Below, in pieces: positions 9,013 through 18,566 of a DNA stretch of 64,000 nt (position 1 is the first letter of the stretch; each line of letters starts with the position of its first letter). This stretch comes from Niabella pedocola. Lineage in GTDB: Bacteria > Bacteroidota > Bacteroidia > Chitinophagales > Chitinophagaceae. The notes under the pieces were generated by a model. It searched no databases. It was not told the DNA's origin and saw only the letters and a program-made list of their open reading frames with translations. A program made the position numbers and the translations under genes. The DNA is taken from assembly GCF_021044425.1 (NCBI RefSeq), contig NZ_JAJNEC010000005.1:124001-188000 (forward strand). The letters run 5' to 3'.

Positions 9013-9774
9013 TTAATTGCTTACCCCGGAAGATCCGCTGCTATTGCGAACCAGGTATTCTTCAGATGTAGCTTCTATACGGCCTGCGCCGATAAAACGT
9101 GAAAGATAATACGTTTCGTAAAGGTCGCTAATGGTAACCCCTTTACTGGTAGATGCATGTACAAATTTGTTGTTCCCCAGGTACATGCCCACATGAGAAA
9201 CTCCGCCGGTTGTATTAAAAAACACCAGATCGCCTTCTTTCAGCTCCGTGCTTGAGATCTTGCGGGCACGGCCATATTGCTCACGGGCGGTACGGGGAAG
9301 TTCGATACCAAAAGCGCCCCGGTACATTTCGCGGGTAAATGCGCTGCAGTCGATCCCGTATTTGGTGGTACCACCATATTGGTAGCGGGTACCATACCAG
9401 TCGTCCATTGTTTCCAACAGATCGTTATTGCCAATAGTATTGGGCAGCACATTCAAAATCAGTGCATATTTTTTCTGCAATTCGCTGGCCGGGGCTGTAC
9501 GTGGTACCAGGATGGCTGCATGCACCGCCTTTACATCCCGCACCCCACTGGAGGCAATGTTCTGTTCGATGCGTTGCATCCGCGTATCGGTTTTCGAGTT
9601 CCTCGGAGAAATGGTCACCTGCTCCATATAAGCGTTCGCAGCAGGACCGGGCTTTTGAGTGGGTTGCAGCTCAGATTTCGGATTGCTTTTATTTGATGAG
9701 GCAAAAAATTTAGAGGCGGTTGAGCAGCTAGTCATCAGCACCATCAAGCTAAATCCCGTCAATATATGTCTCAA
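9013..9774 (-). CDS. NlpC/P60 family peptidoglycan endopeptidase, lipoprotein
   Basis: A 253-residue lipoprotein (C40 peptidase family). The signal ends in LMTSC with Cys17 as the lipidation site. A low-complexity linker reaches residue ~65, and the NlpC/P60 domain occupies about 120-235. The catalytic residues are visible: Cys143 in YGIDCSAFT, His194 in GGVSHVGMYLG and His206 in FVHAS. It is expected to cut D-gamma-glutamyl-diamino-acid bonds in peptidoglycan from the periplasmic side. It is a single gene with its own terminator. Confidence 0.93.
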   Translation of the reverse strand: MRHILTGFSLMVLMTSCSTASKFFASSNKSNPKSELQPTQKPGPAANAYMEQVTISPRNSKTDTRMQRIEQNIASSGVRDVKAVHAAILVPRTAPASELQKKYALILNVLPNTIGNNDLLETMDDWYGTRYQYGGTTKYGIDCSAFTREMYRGAFGIELPRTAREQYGRARKISSTELKEGDLVFFNTTGGVSHVGMYLGNNKFVHASTSKGVTISDLYETYYLSRFIGAGRIEATSEEYLVRNSSGSSGVSN

Positions 9775-10176
9775 AATAATAAAATGTTTAATTGTTTACC
9801 AATTATCAGCATTCAAATCCAAACCATGCTGAAATGCCAATTTTCAAATATCTATAAACGTTGATCCAGATCATTTATTGCCCTTTCTTAAAATATTTTT
9901 AAATTTTATTCACAAATAACTGATAATCAATGGTAAAAAATATAGTATAGTTGCCTGTAGATAAATGGAACAGTGCAGCTGACCTTTTAAACCCTCGCCC
10001 TGCTTTCATTGTTTTCATTTTGCAGATGTGCATAAAAAGATCGCTGTTTTTACCGTTTTTATAGGACTTTAGCAACCGGAAAAAACCGGGCGCAACAGGC
10101 CGGCAAAAAACACCTGTAAGCACTCAAAAAATTGATAAGAAATTGACCTTCAAAGGTTAACTACGAAATAAACAAC
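9775..10176. other. Intergenic spacer upstream of dnaE
   Basis: This 402-bp AT-rich spacer separates the divergent NlpC/P60 and dnaE genes. A minus-strand 74-codon frame (9899-10123) has no recognisable domain and is judged spurious. No convincing promoter, operator or RNA structure was found. Confidence 0.5.
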
Positions 10177-13100
10177 ATGAAATTTTCGCATCTACACGTT
10201 CACACCCAATATTCCTTGCTGGATGGCGCCGCGCCGATCGGTTCTTTATATAAAAAAGCCATTGCCGACGGGATGCCGGCCCTCGCCATCAGCGATCACG
10301 GAAATATGTACGGAGCCTTCCAGTTTGTGGCGGAGGCCTATAAACATTTGGATGAAAACGGCAAACCGAAGGTAAAACCGGTAGTGGGTTGCGAATTTTA
10401 CCTCGTGGAGAACCGCCACGAAAAAACCTTCACCAAGGAAAAAAAAGATAAACGGTATCACCAGATCCTGCTGGCAAAAAATGAGCAGGGGTACCGCAAC
10501 CTGACCAAACTAACCTCGCTGGGCTTTATTGAAGGGCTGTATGGTAAATATCCCCGTATCGACAAAGAGCTGATCCTTAAGTACCATGAAGGATTGATTG
10601 CTACCACCTGCTGCCTGGGAGCTTCTGTGCCGCAGGCTATTTTGCGTAAAGGGGAAGCCGAGGCAGAGGCTGAATTTAAATGGTGGCTGGATCTTTTCGG
10701 AGAAGATTTTTATGTAGAACTGCAGCGCCACGGCATCGGCGACCAGGATAAGGTGAACGAAGTACTGATCCGGTTTGCGGTAAAATACAAAGTGCCCATT
10801 ATTGCCAGCAATGATTCGCATTATGTGGAACAGGACGATTTTAACGCGCACGACATCCTGCTTTGCATCAATACCGGTGAAAAGCAGTCAACACCTGCCT
10901 TTCGCGGTGATTTTGCAGACGATGACGTAAACATGAAGAACATGCGTTTTGCGTTTGCCAATGACCAGTTCTATTTTAAGAATACGGAAGAAATGAGTAA
11001 ACTGTTTCACGATCTTCCCGAGGCCATTGACAATACCAACGCCATTGTTGATAAAATTGAATTGCTGGACCTCAAACGCAGTATCCTGCTTCCCAACTTC
11101 CCGATACCGGACGGTTTTAAACGGCATACCGAAGATGAGAAAACGGATAAAGGAGTGGTTTCGGCCGATTCACTCAACCAGTGGGAATACCTCCGGCACC
11201 TGACTTACGAGGGTGCGCAGCAACGATATGGCGTTATGCCCGATAGTACCAAGGAACGGATCGATTTTGAGTTGTTCACCATTAAAACCATGGGATTTGC
11301 CGGGTACTTCCTTATTGTAAGTGATTTTATCAAGGCCGGCCGCGACAGTGGTGTATTTATCGGGCCGGGCCGGGGTTCTGCCGCCGGATCGGTGGTAGCC
11401 TATTGCATCGGTATCACCAATATCGATCCCATCAAATACAATCTCCTGTTTGAGCGTTTCCTGAACCCTGACCGTAAATCGATGCCGGATATCGATACCG
11501 ATTTTGATGATGAAGGACGCCAGCGGGTGATCGACTATGTGGTACAGAAATACGGGAAGAACCAGGTAGCACAGATCATTACCTATGGTACCATGGCCGC
11601 GAAAATGAGTATCAAGGACGTGGCGCGGGTAATGGACCTGCCGCTGGCCGACTCCAACGCGCTGGCAAAACTGGTTCCGGAAAAACCGGGTATCTCATTA
11701 AAACGCGTATTACACGCGCCGCTTTCCCCAAAGGCCGGTGAAAAAACGCTGATCGAAAAAGAGGGACTGGGTGCCGATGATATTGAAAACGTAAAACGGA
11801 TCCGCGATGTGTACAACGGGAACGACCTTCAGGCCAAGGTACTGCATGAAGCCGAGATCCTGGAAGGATCCGTACGCAATACCGGTATTCACGCTGCAGG
11901 GATCATCATTGCCCCCAAAGACCTTACAGAACTGATTCCGGTAAGTACCGCCAGGGACTCCGATCTTTGGGTTACCCAAATTGAGGGCAGTGTAATTGAA
12001 GAAGCAGGCGTTATTAAAATGGACTTCCTGGGTTTAAAAACCCTTACCATCATCAAGGACGCGCTGAAGCTGATCAAGCAGAACTATGATCTGGATATTG
12101 TGATTGACGATATCCCGTTGGATGATGAAAAAACCTATGAACTCTACCAGAAAGGAGAAACCAATGCCACGTTCCAGTTTGAAAGTGCGGGGATGCAAAA
12201 ATACCTGCGGGAGCTGAAGCCCGACCGTTTCGACGATCTGATTGCCATGAACGCCCTGTACCGGCCGGGACCATTGGCGTATATCCCAGATTATATTGAG
12301 CGGAAACACGGCCGCCAGGAGGTGGTCTTTGACCTTCCGGAAATGGAAGACGATCTGAAGGACACTTATGGAATTACCGTGTACCAGGAGCAGGTGATGC
12401 TGCTGAGCCAGAAGCTGGCCGGCTTTAGTAAGGGGGATGCGGACGTACTGCGGAAGGCGATGGGTAAAAAGCAAAAAGCGGTTCTTGACAAAATGAAAAA
12501 GCAGTTTGTGGAAGGTGCCTCGCAAAAAGGGCATCCCGCAGATAAGCTGGACAAGATCTGGACCGACTGGGAGGCATTTGCACAATACGCGTTCAATAAG
12601 TCGCACGCCACCTGCTATGCCTTTGTGGCCTATCAAACCGCTTACCTGAAGGCCCACTACCCCAGCGAATACATGGCCGGCGTATTGAATAACGCCGGTT
12701 CCCTGGAAAAGATCACCTTCTTTATGGAAGAGTGTAAACGGATGGGATTGCCGGTATTGGGTCCGGATATCAATGAATCACAAAAAGGATTTGCCGTAAA
12801 CAAAAAGGGTGAGATCCGCTTCGGGCTCGGCGGCTTAAAGGGCGTGGGTGAAGCTGCCGTTGAAAGCCTGATCCAGGAGCGGGATGAAAATGGCGCTTAT
12901 GCGTCCATCTTCGATATGATTAAACGGGTAAACCAACGTACCGTAAACAAAAAAACCCTGGAAAGCCTGGCATATGCGGGAGCCTTTGATTGTTTTACAG
13001 ACCTGCACCGTGCCCAGTATTTTCATGTACCGGTGGGAGATACCACCAACGGTCTTGAAAAAATTGTAAAATATGGACAGATCTGCCAGACCCAGTCGCA

Positions 13101-13848
13101 GACAACCACCAATACCCTTTTTGGCGACCTGGCAGAGGTGATGGAAGTACAGTTGCCAAAGATTCCCGAATGTACCCCTTGGCCGCTGGTAGTACAGCTC
13201 GATCATGAAAAGCTGGTAACGGGGATCTTTATCAGCGGGCATCCGCTGGATGATTACCGTTTTGAAATGGAGCATTACGGCATTACCAAGATCTCCTATA
13301 TCAACGAGTACAAAAACCAGGAAAAAGAAAAAGTGAGTTCCGCAGCTACTTTTAAAATTATGGGACTGGTGTCTGATGCGCAACACCGGGTTTCCCGTAC
13401 CGGGAACAAATTCGGGAGTTTTATCGTTGAAGATTACAGCGGAAAGCTGGATATGGTACTGTTTTCTGAAGATTATATGAAGTATTCCCCCATGCTGCAG
13501 CTGGGTGCAACCGTATACCTTACCGGCTTTTTTAAACAGCGCTTTAACGGCGATTTTGATTTTAAGATCACCTCCATCTGCCTCGCTGAAAGTGTGATAA
13601 AGAACCAGACCAAAAACCTCAAGATCGAATTGCCGGTTGAAGAGATCACAAAAGAAACGGTAGAGTTCATTCACTCCAACCTGAAAGCGCATAAAGGCCC
13701 CAGCACACTCAAACTGTCGATTAAGGACGCCGCCGAAGATGTTACGGTAGACCTGTTAACCCGCGGAAAAGGATTTGAAATGAACAATGAACTGATCGAA
13801 TATCTTTCAAAGCAGGCCAACTGGAATATAGCGGTGGAATTGAATTAA
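10177..13848 (+). CDS. dnaE: DNA polymerase III subunit alpha
   Basis: The replicative polymerase catalytic subunit, 1223 residues. The N-terminal PHP domain begins with HLHVHTQYSLLDG (His7, His9). The palm contains GPGRGSAAGSVVAYCIGIT and the catalytic acidic residues Asp440 and Asp442 in MPDIDTDFDDEGR, with Asp616 in KMDFLGLKTL. YQEQVMLLSQKLAGF marks the finger region. A helix-hairpin-helix segment lies around 880-950, and an OB-fold around 1050-1130 (FKIMGLVSDAQHRVSRTG). There is no DnaQ-type exonuclease insertion, so it is DnaE rather than PolC. It is slightly longer than the E. coli protein and is transcribed alone. Confidence 0.97.
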   Translation: MKFSHLHVHTQYSLLDGAAPIGSLYKKAIADGMPALAISDHGNMYGAFQFVAEAYKHLDENGKPKVKPVVGCEFYLVENRHEKTFTKEKKDKRYHQILLAKNEQGYRNLTKLTSLGFIEGLYGKYPRIDKELILKYHEGLIATTCCLGASVPQAILRKGEAEAEAEFKWWLDLFGEDFYVELQRHGIGDQDKVNEVLIRFAVKYKVPIIASNDSHYVEQDDFNAHDILLCINTGEKQSTPAFRGDFADDDVNMKNMRFAFANDQFYFKNTEEMSKLFHDLPEAIDNTNAIVDKIELLDLKRSILLPNFPIPDGFKRHTEDEKTDKGVVSADSLNQWEYLRHLTYEGAQQRYGVMPDSTKERIDFELFTIKTMGFAGYFLIVSDFIKAGRDSGVFIGPGRGSAAGSVVAYCIGITNIDPIKYNLLFERFLNPDRKSMPDIDTDFDDEGRQRVIDYVVQKYGKNQVAQIITYGTMAAKMSIKDVARVMDLPLADSNALAKLVPEKPGISLKRVLHAPLSPKAGEKTLIEKEGLGADDIENVKRIRDVYNGNDLQAKVLHEAEILEGSVRNTGIHAAGIIIAPKDLTELIPVSTARDSDLWVTQIEGSVIEEAGVIKMDFLGLKTLTIIKDALKLIKQNYDLDIVIDDIPLDDEKTYELYQKGETNATFQFESAGMQKYLRELKPDRFDDLIAMNALYRPGPLAYIPDYIERKHGRQEVVFDLPEMEDDLKDTYGITVYQEQVMLLSQKLAGFSKGDADVLRKAMGKKQKAVLDKMKKQFVEGASQKGHPADKLDKIWTDWEAFAQYAFNKSHATCYAFVAYQTAYLKAHYPSEYMAGVLNNAGSLEKITFFMEECKRMGLPVLGPDINESQKGFAVNKKGEIRFGLGGLKGVGEAAVESLIQERDENGAYASIFDMIKRVNQRTVNKKTLESLAYAGAFDCFTDLHRAQYFHVPVGDTTNGLEKIVKYGQICQTQSQTTTNTLFGDLAEVMEVQLPKIPECTPWPLVVQLDHEKLVTGIFISGHPLDDYRFEMEHYGITKISYINEYKNQEKEKVSSAATFKIMGLVSDAQHRVSRTGNKFGSFIVEDYSGKLDMVLFSEDYMKYSPMLQLGATVYLTGFFKQRFNGDFDFKITSICLAESVIKNQTKNLKIELPVEEITKETVEFIHSNLKAHKGPSTLKLSIKDAAEDVTVDLLTRGKGFEMNNELIEYLSKQANWNIAVELN

Positions 13849-13863
13849 CATTTGTCTATTTCC

Positions 13864-13965
13864 TGTCGTTTCGAGCTTTCCGGGAAACCGCTGCGGGATC
13901 CAGGTAAGATATCGTCCGACTCGACGATTACATAAGAATCGCTCCGCTGCGGCAGGGGTGAAAGG
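13864..13965. repeat. Palindrome-rich interspersed element, copy 1
   Basis: The left half, GTCGTTTCGAGC...GGGAAACC (13865-13889), and the right half, CTCCGCTGCGG...GGTGAAAGG (13942-13965), resemble the two halves of the element at 14412-14524. Both halves carry the self-complementary CCGCTGCGG (13888-13896 and 13944-13952). It lies just after dnaE. Confidence 0.7.
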
Positions 13966-13991
13966 ATCTTTCATTTCCGCAACAAAACACC

Positions 13992-14017
13992 CGTCGTTTC
14001 GAGCTTGCCGAGAAACC
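13992..14017. repeat. Left half of the interspersed element, copy 2
   Basis: CGTCGTTTCGAGC followed by TTGCCGAGAAACC closely matches the left half at 13864. No right half follows; the GIY-YIG gene occupies that place, its stop codon being 22 bp away. Confidence 0.7.
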
Positions 14018-14039
14018 TTTACGGATCATGCTTCAACCG

Positions 14040-14357
14040 TTAATACAAAAGGCTATAAATCTCCTCATATACTTCCTCATTCAAAAAGCGCCATTCTGGA
14101 TTCTTCACTTTTACCAGCGCTATTTTCTTTGTTCTTGACCATCGCTTTAATTGTTTCTCTCGTTCAATAGCCGCAATGATGGAATCGAACCACTCGTAAT
14201 AAACAAGACAGGTAACGTTGTACTGATCGGTAAAACTATTTTGATTTTCGTGATGCGCATGCTCCCATAACCTGGCCCGCAGATTGGAGGTGACACCGAT
14301 GTACAAAACCGTTTTTAGCTTATTGGTCAAAACATAAATGAATCCTCCTTTTTTCAT
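14040..14357 (-). CDS. Solitary GIY-YIG nuclease domain protein
   Basis: A 105-residue single-domain protein of the GIY-YIG superfamily (UPF0213/YhbQ-like). The signature FIYVL...LYIGVT is at 6-23, with Tyr8, Tyr19, Gly21 and Arg29. The conserved EREKQLKRW follows at about 65-73 and supplies the metal-binding Glu65. No other domain is present. Such genes are often found as isolated copies among short palindromic repeats in Bacteroidota. Here related repeat halves lie on both sides (13992-14017 and 14412-14524). Its role is unknown; DNA nicking is the family expectation. Confidence 0.92.
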   Translation of the reverse strand: MKKGGFIYVLTNKLKTVLYIGVTSNLRARLWEHAHHENQNSFTDQYNVTCLVYYEWFDSIIAAIEREKQLKRWSRTKKIALVKVKNPEWRFLNEEVYEEIYSLLY

Positions 14358-14411
14358 AGGTCATTTTTGGTGTACAACCTTTCAGGTGCATTAAAGACAA
14401 GAAACATTCAG

Positions 14412-14524
14412 CCTCGTTTCGAGCTCAGTCGGAACCCTTTATGGAAATATCGCTAAACAAATCCCCGCACGCTCCTGAACATTATAAGACCGTAAAGACC
14501 TCTCCGCTGCGGTCGAGGTGACGG
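14412..14524. repeat. Palindrome-rich interspersed element, copy 3 (full)
   Basis: The left end CTCGTTTCGAGC and the right end GGTCGAGGTGAC can pair over 10 of 12 positions if G-U pairs are allowed. The right half again carries CCGCTGCGG (14504-14512). It fills the spacer between the GIY-YIG gene and the 3' end of uvrA. Confidence 0.7.
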
Positions 14525-14541
14525 TGGTATTTTCACTCCGC

Positions 14542-17376
14542 TCACAACTCCCCTTTCAGATACTGCCCCGTGTAACTTTCCTTACACTTTACCAACCCTT
14601 CCGGCGTTCCCTCAAAAAGGATGCGTCCGCCGCCATCGCCGCCTTCCGGTCCCAGGTCAATAATATGATCGGCCACTTTGATCACATCCATATTGTGTTC
14701 AATTACCAGCACCGTATTCCCCTTGTCTACCAGTTTATTCAATACCTGCAGCAGATGTTTAATGTCTTCAAAATGCAAACCGGTGGTCGGCTCATCCAGA
14801 ATATAAAAGGTTTTTCCCGTGTCCTTTTTACTCAGCTCCGTGCTTAGCTTCACCCGCTGGGCCTCGCCCCCGCTAAGGGTTACCGCACTTTGTCCGAGCG
14901 TAATATAACCCAGCCCTACATCCTGCAGGGTTTTTATCTTCCGGTAAATAGAAGGCACGGCCTGAAAAAATTCAACGGCATCATCTACCGTCATATCCAG
15001 CACATCCGAAATCGACTTTCCTTTATAGCGGATCTCCAGTGTTTCCCGGTTATAGCGTTTGCCATTGCATTTTTCACAGGGTACATATACATCCGGAAGA
15101 AAGTTCATTTCAATCACCCGCATGCCTCCGCCTTCACACACATCACAGCGGCCGGTTTTTACATTGAATGAAAAACGCCCGGCATTATAGCCCCGGATCT
15201 TGGCCTCCGGAACAGCCGCAAACAGCGTACGGATATCCGTAAAGAATCCGCAATAAGTAGCCGGGTTGCTCCGTGGCGTACGGCCGATAGGCGATTGATC
15301 AATTTCCACTACCTTATCAATATGCTCCAGTCCTTTTACCGATTTATAGGCCATGGGCGCCTTTTTGGAATGATAGGCGTGTTGCGATAAAATGGGGTAC
15401 AGGGTTTCGTTGATCAGGGTCGATTTCCCGCTGCCGCTGACCCCGGTTACCACAATCAGTTTACCCAGCGGAAACTGCACGCTTACATTTTTTAAGTTAT
15501 TGCCGGTGGCGCCTTTCAGCTCCAGCGTTTTTCCGTTACCTGGTCTGCGTTCCAGCGGCGTTTCTATTTTCAGATGTCCGTTCAGATACCCCGCTGTGAT
15601 CGTATCCAGTTTCAGGATCTCCTTGGGGGAGCCCTTTGCCACCACACGTCCGCCATGATAGCCGGCCTTGGGACCGATATCGATCAGGTAATCGGCTGCC
15701 AGCATAATATCTTTATCATGTTCCACTACCAGCACACTGTTACCAATATCCCGCAGGTTTTGCAGAGAGGTGATCAGGCGGTGATTATCCCGCTGGTGCA
15801 GTCCTATCGACGGCTCATCCAGGATATACGTGATCCCCTGCAATTGCGAGCCGATCTGCGTGGCCAGCCGGATCCGCTGCGATTCACCGCCGCTCAGCGT
15901 ACGGGACGGGCGGTAAAGCGTCAGGTAGGTTAGCCCTACATCCAGCAGGAATTGGAGGCGTTCCCGGATCTCTTTTAAAATATCCTTGGCGATCGCATTT
16001 TGTTTTTTAGACAGGCGGGATTCGATCCCCTTCAGCCATATCCCCAGTTTATCCAGGTTCAGGTTACTCAGTTCTGCAATATTCTTTTCATCTACCCGGA
16101 ACCAAAGGCTCTCCTTTTTCAGGCGGTCGCCATTACAGGATGGGCAGGATTTCAACATCATAAATTGCTCCACCCATTCCCGCAGCCATTCGGAGGTTTG
16201 ACTGGAAAAGAACCAGCGCTTCAGCATGGGAATAATTCCTTCATAGCTGCCGGTGTAAATATCCGGGATCGACTCATCGGAGCCATCGAGGTCCAGTGCC
16301 TGGTCGGCACCTCCATCGCCGTATAATAACAATTCCAGCTGACCGGCGGGCAAGGATTCCACCGGCTTGTTCATATTGATCTTGTGTTTTTTGGCAAAAG
16401 CCACAACCTGCTGAAACACGCTTGCATTACGCTCTTCACCCAGGGGGGCGATACCGCCTTCGCTGATGCTGAGTTTGCGATCGGGCAATACCGATTCCAT
16501 ATCGATCGCATAGGCCGTTCCAATGCCTTTGCAATACGGGCAGGCTCCATACGGTGAATTAAACGAAAAGGAGTTGGGAGAAGGTTCTTCATAACTGATA
16601 CCGGTATCTTCACACATCAGTTGTTTGCTATACTGCACCGGCTGGTCCGTTTGATCTACCAATAAAAACATCAGTTCTTTGCCCAGCTTCAGTGTAGCCT
16701 GTACACTCTGGCTCAGGCGGGCTTTGGAAGCCGCATTTACTTCCAGGCGGTCCACTACAATTTCAATATCATGGATCTTGTAACGGTCTACCTGCATTTT
16801 CGGCACCAGGTCCTTTATCTCCCCGTCTACCCTTACTTTCAGGTACCCCTTCTTCCGGATATCTTCAAACAGTTCGCGGTAATGCCCCTTACGGCCACGC
16901 ACTACAGGTGCCAGCAGGTTGATCTTTTGATCACGGAACCTTTTAAAAATATTTTCAACGATTTCTTCTTCACTCCACTTCACCATTTTCTTTCCGGTAT
17001 TATACGAATAGGCTTCGCCGATGCGGGCAAAAAGTAACCGGAAAAAATCATATACCTCCGTAATCGTTCCCACGGTTGAACGGGGGTTTTTATTGGTGGT
17101 TTTCTGTTCAATAGAGATCACGGGAGACAGACCGGTGATCTTATCCACATCCGGCCGTTCCATATCGCCAATAAACTGGCGGGCATAGGCGCCGAATGTT
17201 TCCATATAACGACGCTGCCCTTCCGAATAAATGGTGTCAAATGCCAGGGAAGATTTGCCGCTGCCGCTGATGCCGGTAATAACCACCAGCTCATTTTTCG
17301 GAATCGAAATATCAATATTCTTCAAATTGTGTACCCTTGCGCCGGATACGTCAATTACTTCATTTTCAGCTTTCAA
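14542..17376 (-). CDS. uvrA: Excinuclease ABC subunit UvrA
   Basis: The damage-recognition ATPase of nucleotide excision repair; it loads UvrB on DNA. Residue numbers are from the TTG at 17376, which gives 944 residues with the usual short head before VIDVSGARVHNLKNIDIS; a GTG at 17415 would add 13. Walker A motifs GISGSGKSS and GVSGSGKST, two LSGGE signatures and the zinc-binding CPYCKGIG, CPSCNGDR and CDVCEGGG...CEKCNGK groups are all present. The UvrB-binding and signature-insertion region (about 110-240) is intact, unlike in the second UvrA-like protein at 42487. It is convergent to dnaE across the GIY-YIG element. Confidence 0.95.
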   Translation of the reverse strand: MKAENEVIDVSGARVHNLKNIDISIPKNELVVITGISGSGKSSLAFDTIYSEGQRRYMETFGAYARQFIGDMERPDVDKITGLSPVISIEQKTTNKNPRSTVGTITEVYDFFRLLFARIGEAYSYNTGKKMVKWSEEEIVENIFKRFRDQKINLLAPVVRGRKGHYRELFEDIRKKGYLKVRVDGEIKDLVPKMQVDRYKIHDIEIVVDRLEVNAASKARLSQSVQATLKLGKELMFLLVDQTDQPVQYSKQLMCEDTGISYEEPSPNSFSFNSPYGACPYCKGIGTAYAIDMESVLPDRKLSISEGGIAPLGEERNASVFQQVVAFAKKHKINMNKPVESLPAGQLELLLYGDGGADQALDLDGSDESIPDIYTGSYEGIIPMLKRWFFSSQTSEWLREWVEQFMMLKSCPSCNGDRLKKESLWFRVDEKNIAELSNLNLDKLGIWLKGIESRLSKKQNAIAKDILKEIRERLQFLLDVGLTYLTLYRPSRTLSGGESQRIRLATQIGSQLQGITYILDEPSIGLHQRDNHRLITSLQNLRDIGNSVLVVEHDKDIMLAADYLIDIGPKAGYHGGRVVAKGSPKEILKLDTITAGYLNGHLKIETPLERRPGNGKTLELKGATGNNLKNVSVQFPLGKLIVVTGVSGSGKSTLINETLYPILSQHAYHSKKAPMAYKSVKGLEHIDKVVEIDQSPIGRTPRSNPATYCGFFTDIRTLFAAVPEAKIRGYNAGRFSFNVKTGRCDVCEGGGMRVIEMNFLPDVYVPCEKCNGKRYNRETLEIRYKGKSISDVLDMTVDDAVEFFQAVPSIYRKIKTLQDVGLGYITLGQSAVTLSGGEAQRVKLSTELSKKDTGKTFYILDEPTTGLHFEDIKHLLQVLNKLVDKGNTVLVIEHNMDVIKVADHIIDLGPEGGDGGGRILFEGTPEGLVKCKESYTGQYLKGEL

Positions 17377-17523
17377 TTGTATATGAATTTGGAATGACGG
17401 TAAAAAACAAGGCACAAACCTACATAAATTTTCTTTCCCAATCTGCGAAAGGATCCGAAATCGGCAGGGAGTTTTTTTTGCCGTAAAATTTCAACCAGTT
17501 ACATATCCCTCCACTCCCTTTTC

Positions 17524-17540
17524 CCGGCTCCGGGAGCCGG
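17524..17540. other. GC-rich perfect hairpin
   Basis: Arms CCGGCTC and GAGCCGG with a 3-base loop form a 7-bp stem. A T-run follows on the plus strand 10 bases later (17551-17556). It lies between divergent genes, so an ordinary terminator role is not obvious. Confidence 0.5.
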
Positions 17541-17656
17541 CGCCTTGTGCTTTTTTATGCTGGCAATCTTCATTTCCAGCTCCGGACCCGTTCAGAATCA
17601 GCTGCGCAAGTCATAAGCAAAAATTAAAATATATATTTTTCAGGCCAAACGCCCGG

Positions 17657-17672
17657 TTTGGCATAATAATTT
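17657..17672 (+). promoter_or_regulatory. TTTGGCAT-AT-rich motif, possible sigma-54-like element
   Basis: TTTGGCATAATAATTT resembles the sequence upstream of the OmpA gene at 18522. The -24-like TGGCA is good, but the -12 GC is absent. It lies 45 bp before the ATG at 17718. Confidence 0.25.
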
Positions 17673-17717
17673 CAGTGGTTAGGATAATTTGAAATCATTC
17701 TTAAATAAAACGTATTT

Positions 17718-18416
17718 ATGAAAAAAAGGTCGTTTCTTACATTCTTCTTAGCAATAGCCATCGCTATGGCAACGATTGCTCAAACAAGCACTACTCCAGA
17801 AGTTCCCCGAAACTATAAACCACAACCCAAGGAATTATTACCGATGCCGGACTCGATGACGGAGAACGAAATCTTCCCGGTATTGGGCAGCTTTGATTTA
17901 ACCGATAAAAAAGGCACATCATCGCATGTAACCATTACAAGAGACGGGGAGAACAAAGGAATTGTTTGGGTAAGCGGATTGCCTCAGGGAAAATTTAAGG
18001 CCCTGATAAAGGATGCTCCTGCAACGTACAAGATCCCTGCTCAAAAAACCCTGGCCAATGATGAAGAGGCCGTGGAAGCAACCGGGGATGATGCTACCGC
18101 CACTAAAACGAAAAGTAAAGTGGTAAATGGTCGTGCCATTCAGGAAGGTACCCTCATTTTTGACAAGGACGCCAATACCCTGTATGTAAACATCGGTAAT
18201 AAATACAACGAGGAACAACCGGCGACTGTATTTCCTGAAATGACCGTAGCTGCGGATTCTGCAGCCGTAGCCAGCGAGGCAGACATGACGGATGATACCG
18301 CTAAAAAACCCAAAAAGACCACCACAAAAAAACCGGTGATCAAGGGTATTACCTATACCGGTACGAAAACGGATGCACCGGCAGCCGCTGTTGAAGCCGC
18401 ACCTGCCCAGAATTAA
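17718..18416 (+). CDS. Secreted protein of unknown function
   Basis: The function of this 232-residue protein is not recognised. Residues 1-22 are a signal peptide (MKKRSFLTFF..., cut after AQ). The mature part has a beta-rich middle containing VLGSFDLTDKKGTSSHVTI and GTLIFDKDANTLYVNIGNKY. A lysine, threonine and alanine-rich tail (KKPKKTTTKKP, then DAPAAAVEAAPAQ) looks disordered. A strong terminator follows, so it is transcribed apart from the OmpA gene downstream. The neighbours are outer-membrane proteins, which suggests an envelope role, but this is inference. Confidence 0.8.
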   Translation: MKKRSFLTFFLAIAIAMATIAQTSTTPEVPRNYKPQPKELLPMPDSMTENEIFPVLGSFDLTDKKGTSSHVTITRDGENKGIVWVSGLPQGKFKALIKDAPATYKIPAQKTLANDEEAVEATGDDATATKTKSKVVNGRAIQEGTLIFDKDANTLYVNIGNKYNEEQPATVFPEMTVAADSAAVASEADMTDDTAKKPKKTTTKKPVIKGITYTGTKTDAPAAAVEAAPAQN

Positions 18417-18445
18417 TCCGGATCAATAAAAATGTTAAAATCAGC

Positions 18446-18475
18446 GGGTTGCCTGTGTTCAGGCAACCCTTTTTT
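18446..18475 (+). terminator. Rho-independent terminator
   Basis: GGGTTGCCT (18446-18454) and AGGCAACCC (18461-18469) form a perfect 9-bp stem with a 6-base loop, followed by a T-run (18470-18475). It lies 30 bp after the secreted-protein gene. Confidence 0.93.
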
Positions 18476-18521
18476 ATAAAAACAGGTCTTTATTTCCAAA
18501 CTGCCAAATTTTCAAAATCTG

Positions 18522-18541
18522 TTTTGGCATATTATTTGGCA
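18522..18541 (+). promoter_or_regulatory. Possible sigma-54-like promoter of the OmpA gene
   Basis: TTTTGGCATATTATTTGGCA holds TGGCA and, one turn later, TTGG at the spacing of -24/-12 elements; the -12 element has GG where GC is usual. It ends 25 bp before the ATG at 18567. The similar motif at 17657 is the only other support. Confidence 0.3.
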
Positions 18542-18566
18542 AGACTTGAATATCAAAAGAAAAAAC

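Larger units (their letters stand above)
17377..17717. other. Divergent spacer between uvrA and a secreted-protein gene
   Basis: This spacer holds a GC-rich perfect hairpin (17524-17540) and a TTTGGCAT motif at 17657 (both listed). Nothing else was recognised. Confidence 0.5.

Noticed and set aside
16771..17037. Plus-strand reading frames opposite uvrA and other large genes
   Set aside because: They are antisense shadows of well-supported genes with no homology of their own.
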